Positions 31,626 to 45,161 of a stretch of DNA of 64,000 bases are shown one piece after another; positions within the stretch are counted from its first letter, which is position 1, and each line of letters opens with the position of its first letter. Source of the stretch: Delphinapterus leucas (taxonomy: Eukaryota; Chordata; Mammalia; Artiodactyla; Monodontidae); assembly GCF_002288925.2 (NCBI RefSeq), contig NW_022098095.1:700785-764784 (forward strand), given 5' to 3'. Below the pieces are notes generated by a model that worked only from the letters and a program-made list of their open reading frames with translations, did not search any database and had not been told where the DNA came from. A program made the position numbers and the translations under genes.

Positions 31626-34600
31626 ATACACAGATTTTAAAAAATAAAATAAAAAAGATTTTTCTGTGAAAGTGATGATAAGCACAATGAACAGCAAAAG
31701 AATAAACATGAAGATGTAAAGTAGAACATCAAAATCATACAGTGTGGGGGAGGAAAGTAAGAAAATGTTGATTTTTTTTTCAGAATGTGTTTGAGCCTAT
31801 TTGACTATCAGTCTAAAGAAAGTAGATATAGGAAGGGGTTAACATACTTCAAAAACAGGGTAACCACAAATCAAAAACATACAATAGATTCATAAAAACC
31901 AAAAAGAAGAGAACACAAGCATAATATAAAAGAAATCATTAAAGCACAAAAGGAAAAACAAAAAGAAAAAGAAAGGAACAAAGAAGAAATACAAAATCAA
32001 CAGGAAAACAAGGTTTAAAGTGGCAATAAATACATATCTATCAATAATTACCTTAAATGTCAATGGACTAAATGCTCCAATCAAAAGTCATCTAGTGGCA
32101 GATTGAATAAAAAAACAAGAGCCTACAATATCCTGCCTACAAGAGACCCACTTTAGGACAAAGGACACATATAGATTGAAAGTGAGGGTGTGGAAAAAGA
32201 TATTTCATGCAAACGGAAATGACAAGAAAGCAGTTGTAGCAATACTCATGTCAGACAAAATAGACTTTAAAACAAAGGCCATAAAGAAAGATAAAGGAGG
32301 ACACTATATAATGATAAAAGGATCAATACAAGAAGATTATATTACACTCATCAATATATATGCACCCAAATACATAAAACAAATACTAACAGACAAAAAG
32401 GGAGAAATTGATGGGAGTACATCAATGGTAGGAGACTTTAACATCCCACTCACACCAATGGACAGATCTTCCAGGGAAAAAAATTACTAAGGCAACAGGG
32501 ATCCTAAATGATACAGTATAACAGTTAGACCTAATTGATATTTTCAGGACATTAGTTCCAAAAAAACCCCCCAGAATGCACATTCTTTTCAAGTGCACAT
32601 GGAATATTCTCTCGAATTGACCACACTCTAGGGTACAAAGCAAGCCTCAACAAATTTAAGAGTACAGAAATTATTCCAAGCATCTTTTCTGACCACAATT
32701 GTGTGAAACTAGAAATCAACCACAGAAAAAGAAAAGAGCAAAAAAGTCAATTGCAATTTTTTTCTCTTTTCAGTCAAAAAAGAGAAAAAAAATCAATTAC
32801 TAAAAAACCAATGGGTCAACAATGAAATCAAAGAGAAAATTAAAAATATACCTTGAGACAGATGACAGTGAAATTCTATGGGATGCTGCAAAAACAGTTC
32901 TCAGAGGGAAGTTCACAGTGATACAGGCCTTCTTCAAGAAACAAGAAAAATCTCAAATAAACAAACTAACCCACCACCTAAAAGAATTAGAAAAAGAAGA
33001 ACAAACAAAACCTAACGTCAGCAGAAGAAAGGAAATAATAAAGATCAGAGAGTAAATAAATAAAATAGAGATTAAAAAAACAATAGAAAAAATCAATAAA
33101 ATCAAGAGCTGTTTCTTTGAAAGGGTAAACAAAATTGACAAACCTCTGGCCAGGCTCACCAAGAAGAAAAGAGAGAGGACCCAAATAAATAAAATCAGAA
33201 ATGAAAGAGAAGAAAGCACAACTGATACTGCAGAAACACAAAAAAACCATAAGAGAATACTATAAACAATTATATGCCAACAAATTGGACAACTTAGAAG
33301 AAATGGACACATTTCTAGAAGCACACAGCCTACCAAAACTGAATCAAGAAGATATAGGTAATTTGAATAGACTGATCTCTAGAAGTGAAATAGAATCTGT
33401 TATAAAAAAAATTCCCTACAAACAAAAGTCCAGGACCAGATGGCTTCACAGGAGAATTCTACCAAACATACAAAGAAGAACTTATACCGATCCTTCTCAA
33501 ACTCTTCCAAAAGACTGAAGAGGAGGGAACACTCCCACCATCACCCTGATACCAAAACCAGACAAAGACACAACCAAAAAAGAAAATTACAGGCCAATGT
33601 CTCTGATGAATGTAGATGCAAAAATTCTCAACAAAATACTAGCAAAATGAATCCAACAACATATAAAAAAGATCATACACCATGACCAAGTTGGATTTAT
33701 CCCAGTGTCACAAGGTTGGTTCAACATATGCAAGTCAATCAGTGTGATACCCCACATCAATAACAGACAAAAACCACATGTTCCTCTCATTAGATGCAGA
33801 AAAAGTGTTTGATAAAATTCAACATCCATTCATGATAAAAACTCTTATGAAAGTGGGTATAAAGGGAATATTATCTCAACATAATAAAAGCTATTTATGA
33901 CAAACCCACAGCCAATACAGTACTCAACAGTGAAAAGCTGAAAGCCTTCCCGCTAAAATCTGGAACAAGACAGGATGCCCACTCTCACCACCTCTATTCA
34001 ACATAGTTTTGGAAGTACTAGCCACAGCAATCAGACAAGAAAAAGAAATAAAAGATATCCATATTGGTAGGGAAGAGATAAAATTGTCATTATGTGCAGA
34101 TGACATGATACTATATATTGAAAACCATAAAGACTCCACACAAAAACTGTCAGAACTGATAATTGCATTCAGGAAGGTAACAGGATACAAGATTAACATA
34201 CAGAAATTGGTTGCATTTCTTTACACGAACAAAGAAATGTCAGAAAGGGAATGTAAAAAGAAAATCCCTTTTAAAATTGCATCAAAAAATACTTAAGAAT
34301 AAACCTGACCAAGGAGATGAAAGACTTATATGCTGAGAACTATAAAACATGAATAAAGGAAATTGAAGATGATTCAAAGAAATAGAAAGATATCCCATGC
34401 TCTTGGATTGGAAGGATTAATATTGTTAAGATGGCCATACTGCTCAAAGCAATCTACAGATTTAATGCGACCCCTATCAAATTGCCCATGATATTTTTCA
34501 CAGAACTAGAACAAATAAGCCTAAAGTTTATATGGAACCATAAAAGACCCAGAATTGCCAAAGCATTCCTGAGGAAAAACAACAAAGCAGGAGACATAAC

Positions 34601-36444
34601 CCTCCCAGACTTCAGACAATACTGCAAAACTACAGTAATCAAAACAGCGTGGCATTGGCACAAAAACAGACATATGGATCAGTGGAACAGAATAGAAGAC
34701 CCTAAAATAAACCCACACACCTGTGGTTGATTAATCTTTGACAGAGGAGGCAAGAATACACAATGGGAAAAAGACAGTCTCTTCAGCAAGTGGTGCTGGC
34801 AGTTGGACAGCCACATGTAAATCCATGAAGTTAGAACACACCCTCACACCATACACAAAAATAAATTCAAAATGGCTTAAAGACTTAAATATAAGACATG
34901 ACACCATAAAACTCTTAGAAGAGAACATAGGAATAACATTCTCAGGCATAAATCGTAGCAATGTTTTCTTAGGTCAGTCTCCCAAGGCAGTAGAAATAAA
35001 AGCAAAAATAAACCAATGGGACCTAATCAAGCTTAAAAGCTTTGAGAAAATATTTGCAAATGATGCCACCGACAAGGGCTTAATTTCCAAAATATACAAA
35101 TGGCTCATACAACTCAATAACAAAAAAACAACCCAATCAAAATATGGGCAGAAGACCTAAATAGACATTTCTCCAAAGAAGACATACAGATGGCCAATAA
35201 ACACATGAAAAGATGTTTATCATCATTAATTATTAGAGAAATGCAAATCAAAACTACAGTGAGGTGCAACCTCACATCAGTCAGAATGGGCATCATTAAA
35301 AAGTCTACAAGAAACAAATGCTGGAGAGGGTGTGGAGAAAAGCGAACCCTCCTGTGCTGTTGGTAGGAATGTAAATTGCTGCAGCCACTGTGGAAAACAG
35401 TATGTAAGTTCCTCAAAAAACTAAAAATAGAGTTGCCATGTGATCCAGCAATCCCACTTCTGGGCATATATCCAGAAACAATTGTAATTCAAAAAGATAC
35501 ATGCGCCCTTATATTCATAGCAGCACTATTAAGAATAGCCAAGACATGGAGACAACCTAGATGTCCCTCAACAGATGAATGGATAAAGGTGTGGTACATA
35601 TATGCAACAGAATGCTACTCAGCCGTAAAAAAGAATGAAATAATGCCATTTGCAGCAATATGGATGGACCTAGAGAAAGAGAAAGGCAAATATGATGATA
35701 TCATGTATATGTGGAATCTAAAATATGACACAAATGAACTTATCTACGAAACAGAAACAGACTCACAGACATAGAGAACAGGCTTGTGTTTGCCAAGTTG
35801 GGGTAGGGGAGGGATGGATTGGGAGTTTGTAATTAGCAGATGCAAACTATTATATATAGAATGGATAAACAACAAGGTTCTACTGTATAGCAGAGGGAAC
35901 TATAGTCAATATTCTGTAATAAACCATAATGGGAAAAAATATGAAAAAATATATATGTATATATACATATATATGTATAACTGAATCACTTTCTGTACAG
36001 CAGAAATTAACACAACATTGTAAATATAATATACTTCAATTAAAAAAAATTGCCTCTTTACCCAAGTCCTCTCTGTCCCCTTCAAGCACCCCAGTATCTT
36101 GCATGTTCATATTATAGAAATGTTAGATCTTGATGGAATCTCTGAAATGACCCCCTTGTTTTACAATGAAGAAAGTGCAGACACATGAGGTTAAGCAGTT
36201 TATTCACATGGCTGAATTAGGAACAGTAATACTGATTATGTAAGTGTGATCTCACAGCTTTAAATATTTAAAAAAAAAGGTGGGAATACTTGAATTGACA
36301 TACAAACATCAAGGTTTCATTAATGACTGGTTCAGCCTTGGACATTATGATTTATTTCATGCCCATTGTTTTTAAAAAGTGGCTTCATTTTTGTTTGCTA
36401 TAGCAAGCTAATTAAATGTAATTTAAAAATCTGCTTCCTTTCAG

Positions 36445-36476
36445 GTCAAGTGAAAAGTGCCAAATCTGTATTCTAA
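36445..36476 (+). CDS. ANKRD45: ANKRD45 last exon, shortened C-terminus
   Basis: The acceptor cttcctttcag (ending 36444) is followed by GTCAAGTG. Joined to the phase-1 C of the previous exon it reads RQVKSAKSVF, then TAA at 36474-36476. The QVKSAKSV part matches human ANKRD45. The human protein, from memory, goes on for about 14 more residues (a SHDQKRS-type tail). Here the DNA after the stop still encodes that tail in another frame (ccatggtcagaaaagaagt), so a small indel near 36471-36478 seems to have shifted the frame. The exon is 19.4 kb from its neighbour because of L1 insertions. The 3' UTR follows; AATAAA motifs occur at 37077 and 37762, neither proven. Confidence 0.85.
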
Positions 36477-39010
36477 GCCATGGTCAGAAAAGAAGTCTTA
36501 TAAAAGGCCGCATCTTCTTCTATATCTATAAAGGCAAACCTATTCATACCGACTGAAGTTAAATAGATGTGGGGTTTTATAAAAATGTTTAAGTATGAAA
36601 TTAAATCACCCTCATTTCGTTTTACCCCATTCAGCATGCTTATGTCCAGACTCTCTGGCCTTGCCTCTGCCTCCGCAAGTCAGTTTCATGTGAGTTCCAC
36701 GTACTCCTTCCAGAGAGTACTTGGCTGTGAGTCACTCTCAAAGACCATATGGAAGCTTTAAAAGTTACTTAGAGAATCTAACAATTTTCTGTGTAACTGA
36801 GGCAGGAAATTTCTGTTCAAGTGAGGAATTCTATTAAAAAAAAAAAAAGATATGTTGGCCATTTCCAGAAGAAAAATTTGTTCTCCCTCTCTCAAAAGGG
36901 AAGCTATGGGATGACATCCTGGAGCAAGGAAATATTAAGGATGGTTTGGATCAGGGTCCTCTGCTTATACAGCTATTACTTTTTTATGTCCAAATTAAAA
37001 TTCACCTTTAAGGTGGGATATAGTCTCTTAGTAAATCTTCCTGTTTCTTTATCTTTAACACCCTTGTCTTTAAATTAATAAATACAAATCTGTTTCGTTT
37101 TATATTTAGATTTCCCCTACTCAGTAGGTTTAGCAATATAGTTATTATATCTGTATTACATGCCATTTTCCTTTTGTTTTATATTACCTACATTTTAGAT
37201 ATCATTGTTGGTTTCATATTAGTGATTTGGAATGTCCTTTTATCTACTTTGTCTAAGAGTTCCTGAACCTTCTACTACTCTGTGACTTTCTGGAAAAGTT
37301 TTATAGAAAGAAAATTATTCTCTTCTTTGTCCCATCCTGAAAGCTAGTTTTTTGTTGTTGAGGGGAAGGAAAAGAAATGAGCAATTCAGTAATTCCTTGT
37401 CAGTTGGCATTTTCTCAACCATGATTTTGAGGTAACACTGTCTCACAAATTTAAAAGTTTTGAGATCTTTTTTTTATGTATGAGCAATTCAGTTTCAGTT
37501 GCCTTAAGCAGAAGAAAAGGGCAATGACTCTCACTCCCCTCTCTGGTAGATCCAGTGGATGTTTATGGAGTAGTGCAAAGAAGACCTTTGTTTGCTCCGT
37601 TCTCTTAATATTGTAGATTGTGAGAAGTCTATTATCTTTAAGCACCGCGATAATTTCGGAAAAGGCCAGGTGCCGTTTTTGTCATTTCTACTCTAATTCT
37701 ACATTTTCTGAGCCTTGATCTCGAATATGACAATATTCAATTATATTGTCAATTATACCTCAATAAAGCTGAAAAAAAGTCAGTCCTGACCCTTGGCGAG
37801 GCAATCTGTAATTCTCCATTCCATGACCTCTATCCCCAATGTTAGGAAGAGTTAATCCCTCCTTCTTTGGGGCACCCATAGCATTAATAGCTTCATACTG
37901 TATTCTGTTTAATTGTTCACATGTGAACTATTGAGCTTTTTGAGGGTAGGGGCTTTGTCTTGTTTTTCTTCATTCCTAAAGAACCTGTAACATAGTAAGT
38001 TAGTAAATAATAGTTGAATGAATTCTCTTTCGGTGCCACGTTTTTCATAGAACTCAGTAGTCTTCATTCATCTATAAAGCTTGTTCGCCTTAATAGAAAT
38101 GAATCCTGAATCCTTTTCTCCATATTTTGCTAGTGTCAGTGCCCTATTTCCACTCCTGCTCCTCCAGAAGACAAGCCACACACACGTCTAGCATTATGAC
38201 TGTATATCTAGTTTCTTCTCTTAATTGTCTATTTTTAAACTTTCTTCTTGAATGCCACATTACATTTTAGGCATATGAACCTGGTGATTACCAAGGAATT
38301 CCTGGATCTCATTTCAAAGATTTCATTGTTGTGACAGTCTGAATATACATTTATATCTATAGATCTGTTACTTTAGTATGTTTTGAGAGATACGATATGT
38401 CTTGTGACCTACTGTTGCATTGAATTATAAGTATATTCACAGGTCCTTATACTTTGAGTTTTAGCTATTACTCGAGTAGCTGCATGACTTTTCCCACACA
38501 CCCACAGAATAATTAATTACTATTTCAAGGTGCATACTAGTAAATTAAAAATCACATTATTTGAGAGGTAGTAAAGCAAAGGCTACATTAAGTGTTCTGA
38601 TAACTTCTAGATAGTGGTTCCTTAGGCTTTTGCATTTATTTTCATTGATTAGAAAACTGTAAAAAAATAAAAAAGGGAGGAGATTGGTATGACATCATTA
38701 AGAAAACAGCTATTATCTGTTATTGCTATCATTTAATAAAAGAGAAGACATATTAACACCAAAAAAGGGGAAGATATGATTTCAGTATAAGGCTCTACTC
38801 TTTAAGTTGAATAAATCAAGTTTTATTATAGACTTTTATGTTTTCATTTCGCTATATATGATGGAATTTTGTTATGAATCACAACTGGCATATGGTCTAC
38901 CCTTTGAGAACTGCTCTAGACTGAGCTAAAGCAGTCAGACTGCTACTTAGGCTACCATGATGCCCCAAATTATAAAGGGCTGATAATCCATCCCAATGTT
39001 TCATCTAATT
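36477..39010. other. ANKRD45 3' UTR and intergenic region
   Basis: About 2.5 kb between the ANKRD45 stop and the first LTR. It is AT-rich, with no exon recognised. Around 37720-37780 the text caattatacctcaataaagctgaaaaaa looks like an old L1 3' tail. Confidence 0.5.
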
Positions 39011-39460
39011 TGTGATAGATTGTATTTTCCAAGATGGTCGCATCTCCCATCCCACGGTCATGACATTCCTGACATAGGGAGGTGGGTCTCTGTTCTCTCA
39101 TCATGAACCTGGGCAGGCCTGTGATTACAGTAGAAGTAATACTATGTGATTTCCATAGATCATAAAAGATAAAAGGTGATACAGTTTCTACCTAGTTCTC
39201 TTGAGATGCTGGCATGGAGAGACCAATATGGACAGGCACTGAGGCCCTGGCTGAGCTCCAGCCAGCAGTCATCAGTGATACAGGTGAGTCATCTTGGAAG
39301 TGGATCCTCCAGTGGAGCCACCCCAGCCAATGCTGTATGGAGCAGAGACAAGCCTCTGTTGAGCCCTGCCAAAATTGTTGATCTCAGCCAAATAAATGAT
39401 TGTTGTTCTAAACTACTAAGGTTTGTGTCTGTTTGTTATGCAGCAATGTATAGCATAAAA
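39011..39460 (+). mobile_element. MaLR-like LTR
   Basis: Plus-strand LTR-like block starting TGTGATAGATTG. It has a typical 3' part (gagccctgccaaaattgttgatctcagccaaataaatg, including AATAAA) and ends near gcaatgtatagca. The family is inferred from style, not from a search. Confidence 0.6.
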
Positions 39461-42400
39461 ATTTTGGAACCAGGAAGTGAGAAATTGACATAACAAACCC
39501 TAAAATGTGGCGTTGCCATTTTGGGACTGGGTAGTAGGCAGATGCTGGAAGGGGCCAGAGCGGAGTGTTAGTGAAAGCCTGCAGAGCCTTAGATTATTAG
39601 CAGAATCTTTAAGGCTGTCTAGGAGGCTATTAGTGGGAATTTACAGGAAAGAGAGGAAAATATTATTAGAAGCTGGAGAAAAGGGGCCCTTGTTATGTGA
39701 TGGTGGTAAGTTTGGCCACACTTTTGTCTAAGTAATGAGCTCAGTGATCCTGCTAAGGACTTTTCCAGTGTTCAACTGCCGCCTGGATTCTCCTACTAAA
39801 ATATGAGAGGAGAGAGATGAGCTGAAAAGGAACAGTTCAGTTTTCAAATAACATTTAAAAGAAATATGAAGGATTCAGTACTTGCTAGGTTTGAAAATAA
39901 AATTAGTTCTCATTTCTAGCCTTTCTAGATGGCAGAAAATTCTCAAACTAAGAAACGGCTTCTGAGAAAAGGTAAAATCTCAGGCAGGATTGTGAGGTCA
40001 TTTTTTAAGACCTCAGAGATATCCAGGTGGTATGTCATGGAAACTTTCAGACTCAGAAAGGCTTTTCTCAGTCTCAGACTTGAGGTGGGCTTTCTCAGTG
40101 CAGCTGGGAAGGTGGCCTCTAGCTGTTCTAGGCAGTCATCACCACAACTAAACTCAAATGGAAAGAGAGCAGCTCTCTCCCAATAATGGTATATATATCA
40201 AGGCATCATCTGATTGGTCTTGTCTGAGTCCCATGCTCTGAACCAATCACAGTGTTAGGGGGTTGGGGAACTATGACTAATCAACCTGTCATGTGCCTGT
40301 CTTAGTCAGACAGTATAGTCTATCGTCAAAAGATGGAGTTTGGGGGAAACACACTGGAAAGCCTCTCACCTCTCAACATTCAAAGCCACCAAAGTCTGTT
40401 CAACTGGCTCTACCAAAAATGGTGAAATATACATTTATTATTGCTTTCTTTTTTGCTCTATGGGAAATACTGTTATGTAGAGAAATGTGATCATCTCTGT
40501 GTATTTTAGTTATGTGCTATCTGTAGCTCTCAGAACTATATGTAATCTAGAGCCGACTCTATGAATTTTGTTCAAGTTTTCTTGAGGTATGAGTATTTTT
40601 CCAAAAGCCATGGAGAATCTGACTTTGGAAATGTGAAACTGTATGAGTCTTACCTGGAGGGTCTATGTGACCCAGGTGAGCCTGAGAGGACAGCAGTGGG
40701 ATAGGAACTAGATAGAACTGGAAGGACATGACTCAAAGTGACCTGAGGCATTGCAGTGGAGGAGAGAAATAAAGGTGACAAGCAATGTAGATAAGGTTAA
40801 GATGAAAATGGGAGAAAGAGTAGTGAACTTGGTAACCAGAAGAGTTCAGTAAGGGCAGGATGGGAATGAGTAAAGAATGGGTCTCTCAGGAGACAGCCTG
40901 AGAATAAGACATTTTTTTTTCAGCATGGTCCTTGGGATTTATGGTAGGGGTGGACCCAGTGGCTTAAAAGAACCATACCAGATGACAGCAACAAAACGCT
41001 GTCAAGCATCTGTTTTAGGGGAATGGCATGTGAGTGCCAGTGGTGGCTGCTGCAGTCAGAGGGAGACATAGAGCTGTTGACTGATACTACTTCGTCTCAA
41101 GTAGGAACTGGGACTTCCGTTTGTTCACGTTTCCTTGATATAGTGACGGAGAAAATCGACGACAGAGTTAGTAATCTCACTGCTGTGGTATTATCCTTGC
41201 CCAGGGGAAGAGGATTTGATTAGTGAGGCACAGGGACGAGAGGTTAGAATTTCATTGTCACAAAATAACTTCCTTGAAAGTAAACTACAAATTAATAGCT
41301 TGTTCATTTGTTTAAATTTATGCTGTATTTGTTTTTAATGATTAGATTTGAGGTAAAGATATCATGTTAGGCATCACAGAATTTGGGATGCATTTGTCCT
41401 CTGAAGAATGGGTGATATTGTTTCTTCAAGGACCAAAAGCCAATGACAAATAGGAGTTAAGGAGGAAAAGGCGAAACTCCACTGAGAAGAAAAGGGAGAT
41501 GGAAAAAGAGAAAACAGAAAAGGATGAATGAAAAAGTCAGAGGGGAGACAAAGAAAGCAGTGTTGAAAAGGGGTAGGGTTGAAGAAAGAAAAACAGCATA
41601 TATTAGAAAACCGTATAGGAGGAGGTTCTGTCTACATGGTCCATGACCATTTCAGCCATTACATCAGGCAGAGAAAATCAGTTAAAACAGTTGTATATAT
41701 AGACACAGCTTGAGCATTAAGAAATGCAAATTTCCCTGGAACTGGGATCACTTAGCTTCTTCTGGATTGGGGGTGGGGATAATGTGTGTAACCAATCAGA
41801 ATGAAAGTAAGTTGGCAAGAAACCAATAGGAATTAGGCATGGAAATGCTTTCATGTGAAATCAGTTGGCAGTACTGTCTGTGGCAAACAGACACAGAGCT
41901 GAGCATCTTTTATGATTTTCGAGTGCCTTCATCTTGATTTCAACTCTGAACCTGCTTAGCTTTGGCAGAAGGTATTGCTGGTCTTGACAGTTTAGAGAAC
42001 TTGATTTGAGAGTGATGCTGTAATGATGAGTGGGCTGTGAAGGTGCCAAGGATGTGAAGTGCTACTTGAGGGACAGATTTGAAGATAACAACGTTTTGAA
42101 TCCCATCTCTGGCCCACCCTCTGCTTCACACCAGAATCACTGTGGCTTGCAGACCAAACAAATGCAAAATAAATATCCAAAGATGAGCTCCACAAATAAT
42201 GGGGATACTTCAGGAGCCTCCAGGAATTTTAGGTTAACTCTAGCTGCAAGGAAAAGAAAAAGAGAATGAGCTCTTCTCAGGACCCCACATAGATTTGTGC
42301 AAGCTATGTCCTACACAAAGGGGCAGCTGTGATGGGGGTGGGTATTGGGGCTGAAGTCCAGCCTGTTATTCATGTGCCAAGCCATGTGCCCTGTTGTTAG

Positions 42401-43258
42401 CAAGGGAGAGTTTTTCTAATTCACTCAAAGCTACCATATGAGCAAACCTCAACTTTTGTCTCTTCCTTTGTTTTGAGGTTAGTTCACATCCTTCCCCATT
42501 CCCAACCTTAACTGACGTGACTCAGCTTTTACCTTGTTTCTCATTTGCCGTTTTGGATTTGGAGGGGCCTGAGAGAGGAAAAAAGGGACAAGGGATTGCA
42601 GTAGTAAAAGAAAATTCTAGAATGATTTGTACCCGTGGAGAAAGAGTTCCCCCTCAAAGAGTTCAGTTCATCAAATATTTATGGAGAGCCTGTTGTGTGC
42701 CACATACTGTGTGCACAGCCTTAAGGAAAATCAGTAGTCAGCCCTGACCCTCAAGAAACTCACTGTCCAATGGGGAAGGCAAAATCGTACAATAAATGGT
42801 ATGTGCAAAAATCAATACAATCCCTCCCCCATACACACGGAGCAGTATGAGGAAGAAACACCAACACTGCTGTTAATGTTCTTAGAGCAAAGGTGGAACA
42901 GGCAGTATTAACATGTACCTTGTGGCAAGAAGAAATGTGCTTATATCTGAGTATGGTATAATCTTAGGTAGAAAGAATGTGGATGGATTGGGTCCTGGCA
43001 AGTCTCATTTTCTTCTTTTTTGTGTATCATAACGGATTAGTCTGTACTAGTGAAAGTGTCAACAGTAACTCTCATCCAGGTTCATCAATTGGGACTGAAA
43101 AAGCAATGGCAAAAGCAAACGTGTCCTTCTGGGTGCAAAAAGAAGGTAACCAGCCTGATTTACTCTGTGGACGGTCAGCTGACTACATGCCAACAAAGGG
43201 GCATTTCCCAATTCTTGTATGTTCCACTGTTGTTTTGGGAGGTAGGTGGTTGTGTTTT
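39461..43258. other. degenerate MaLR-internal-like and intergenic DNA
   Basis: About 39461-40200 resembles decayed MaLR internal sequence that usually follows such an LTR (gtggcgttgccattttgggactgggtag). 40200-43258 has no clear gene. Around 42660-42800 there is an old MIR/L2-like segment. SLC9C2's first exon may lie here (see the candidate at 39929-39971). Confidence 0.4.
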
Positions 43259-43468
43259 TTTTTGTTTTTGTTTTTCGGTACGCAGGCCTCTCACTGTTGT
43301 GGCCTCTCCCGTTGCGGAGCACAGGCTCCGGACGCGCAGGCTCAGTGGCCATGGCTCACGGGCCCAGCCGCTCCGCGGCATGTGGGATCCTCCCGGACCA
43401 GGGCACGAACCCGTGTCCCCTGCATCGGCAGGTGGACTCTCAACCACTGTGCCACCAGGGAAGCCCCA
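43259..43468 (-). mobile_element. CHR-type SINE
   Basis: Minus-strand SINE with head ending gaagcccc (43467). Flanks aggtggttgtgtttt (43244 on) and aggtggttgttttt (43469 on) form the TSD. The tail is an impure T tract with G (tttttttttgtttttgttttt). Confidence 0.92.
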
Positions 43469-45161
43469 AGGTGGTTGTTTTTATACCTCATCTCTCCTCT
43501 GCCCTCTGAACCTTTCTTAGCGCAGAATGTAATCACAACTATAACAAAAGAAGGGGGCCAGTGAAATTATAAGATGTTACTGAATGCTATTAGTCTTGTT
43601 TCATTTATTTGTAAGTATCACCTATACTGTGCTCCTTCATTCAGTGACATTTGCTGAGCACAGCAGTGTGGAGAATAAGATAGTCCTTAAGCTCAAGGAG
43701 ACCTCTCGTGGGGGAGACAGGCAGACAGATAATTACAATGCAGTGTCGTTAGTATAACTATAAAGGTATGGTCCAGAATCTCTGGTAACAAGGGAGAGGG
43801 AGAGCCTCACACTGCTTGGCTGCCTGATGGCCTGCCAGGCCTAACGTGACCAAAATATCTGGGATGAGAGGAGGGCAAATGGGGCAAATAGAACTCAGAT
43901 ATATGGATTACAACTTGTTTGGTTAACATCATCAATTTTGTCCATTCTAGTATAGCTTTTATGTGATTTTTCTTTAGGGAAGATGCATCACCCACCCACC
44001 CCCTAGTGGGGAATTAGGAAAAGCTTCACCTGTAAGGTCTCTTAAACAATGGTTAAGAATTCAATAGGTATGGTGAATGATACTCATGCAGATAAAATAA
44101 CGTATTAAAAAACACAGATGCGTTATTCCATAATTCAATGCTAGCGATTAGAGAAAATTTTCTAGTCCCCTTAAAAGTTTTTTTATTTGGGAAAAATGTC
44201 AGCTGCTTTAAAATCCTTTCTGGAACTAGGAAGACTATAAAGAAACAAACAACGAAGCAAATACATATGAAGAACTTCAATTTTACTCATTTCAGGGAAT
44301 GAAATTGCTTTCTCTGGGGTCTTTAAAACACTCATTAGTGACCTTGGTCCCTTTTGGTACTAGAAGGTGCTGTTGACCATGTATTTCGCTAGCTTTGGAT
44401 CCTTTATGATTACATAGAGACAAGTGCTCCAGCAGTAAAGGGCATGGCAGAAATAGTTTGAGAAGCATTTCTTTGGCTAGCCTTATGCATAAGAAGTATT
44501 CAAAAAATATTTACTGATTCGTCATGACCTCTGGCTGGAAGGAAGGAAATGCAGACTCTGAGATGCCAATGAGTCTTGCCTTTAGGCATAAATTAATTGG
44601 ATTATAGTCGATATATTGCCTCAGGAGGTGATGAGCTGAATAATCTTAGAGTAGGGAGTTTTAAGGCAAGAAAATACATATAAATAGGATAGCTAGTGTC
44701 TTTTCACACTTGCTGGTGAAGGCAGTTTTCCCTATGGTTAGATCTCAGTTAAAAGTATTTCTGGCTTTTAAGAAAACTATAGAATATATGTTACTGTAGC
44801 TTAGGAGGAGTAATGATTAATATAAGGCATACTTTATAGGTATGAAATTTGGTTTTTCATAATTTCTCATCATCAGATCCATAGGCAAGATACCCATACA
44901 GTGATCCTAACGTGCCACTGGGTGGGCAAATGGGAGGTTGTTGGAACTTCAGTATTTTCCAAATTCACCTATGAGTGATGCCTCATTATGTGTGTCTTAT
45001 ACTAAGAGACAGCATTTCTAACAGCTGTCAGTTGTTTATTCATGATGATATGACATTCAGAGGAAGCTTAAAATCAAATACCTAGAGAGAGGTAATATTA
45101 AATTGTTTTTAAACCATACCTTATGTCCAAATAACACATACATGTATTTTTTTTTTTTTAG
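43469..45161. other. intergenic or SLC9C2 5' intron
   Basis: About 1.7 kb. 43620-43790 resembles an old L2 fragment (ttgctgagcacagcag...aggagacctctcgtgggggagacaggcagacag). The rest is unassigned. It ends in a long T tract plus AG (45147-45161), the acceptor of the next exon. Confidence 0.45.

Larger units (their letters stand above)
28267..36049 (+). mobile_element. full-length decayed L1 (D) with nested insertions
   Basis: Plus-strand L1. The 5' UTR starts near 28267 (ccaatcaagatgctgg, matching the start of L1 B). ORF1 remnants are at 30135-30491 (coiled-coil NNVEERISDLQVRIMEITQSEQQ) and 30448-30702 (ADFSTEMLQARREWQDIFKV). ORF2 endonuclease remnants lie at 32040-32490, reverse transcriptase at 33201-34300 and the C-terminal part at 34431-35774. 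The 3' UTR ends in an A-run at 36041-36049. The short repeat aattgc at both borders may be its TSD. An RPL32 retropseudogene at 30878-31625 sits between ORF1 and ORF2. Many stops and shifts mean it is not mobile. Confidence 0.9.

Noticed and set aside
42977..43564. 195-residue ORF considered as the SLC9C2 5' exon
   Set aside because: Its second half is a SINE, and there is no donor in the phase needed to reach 45162.
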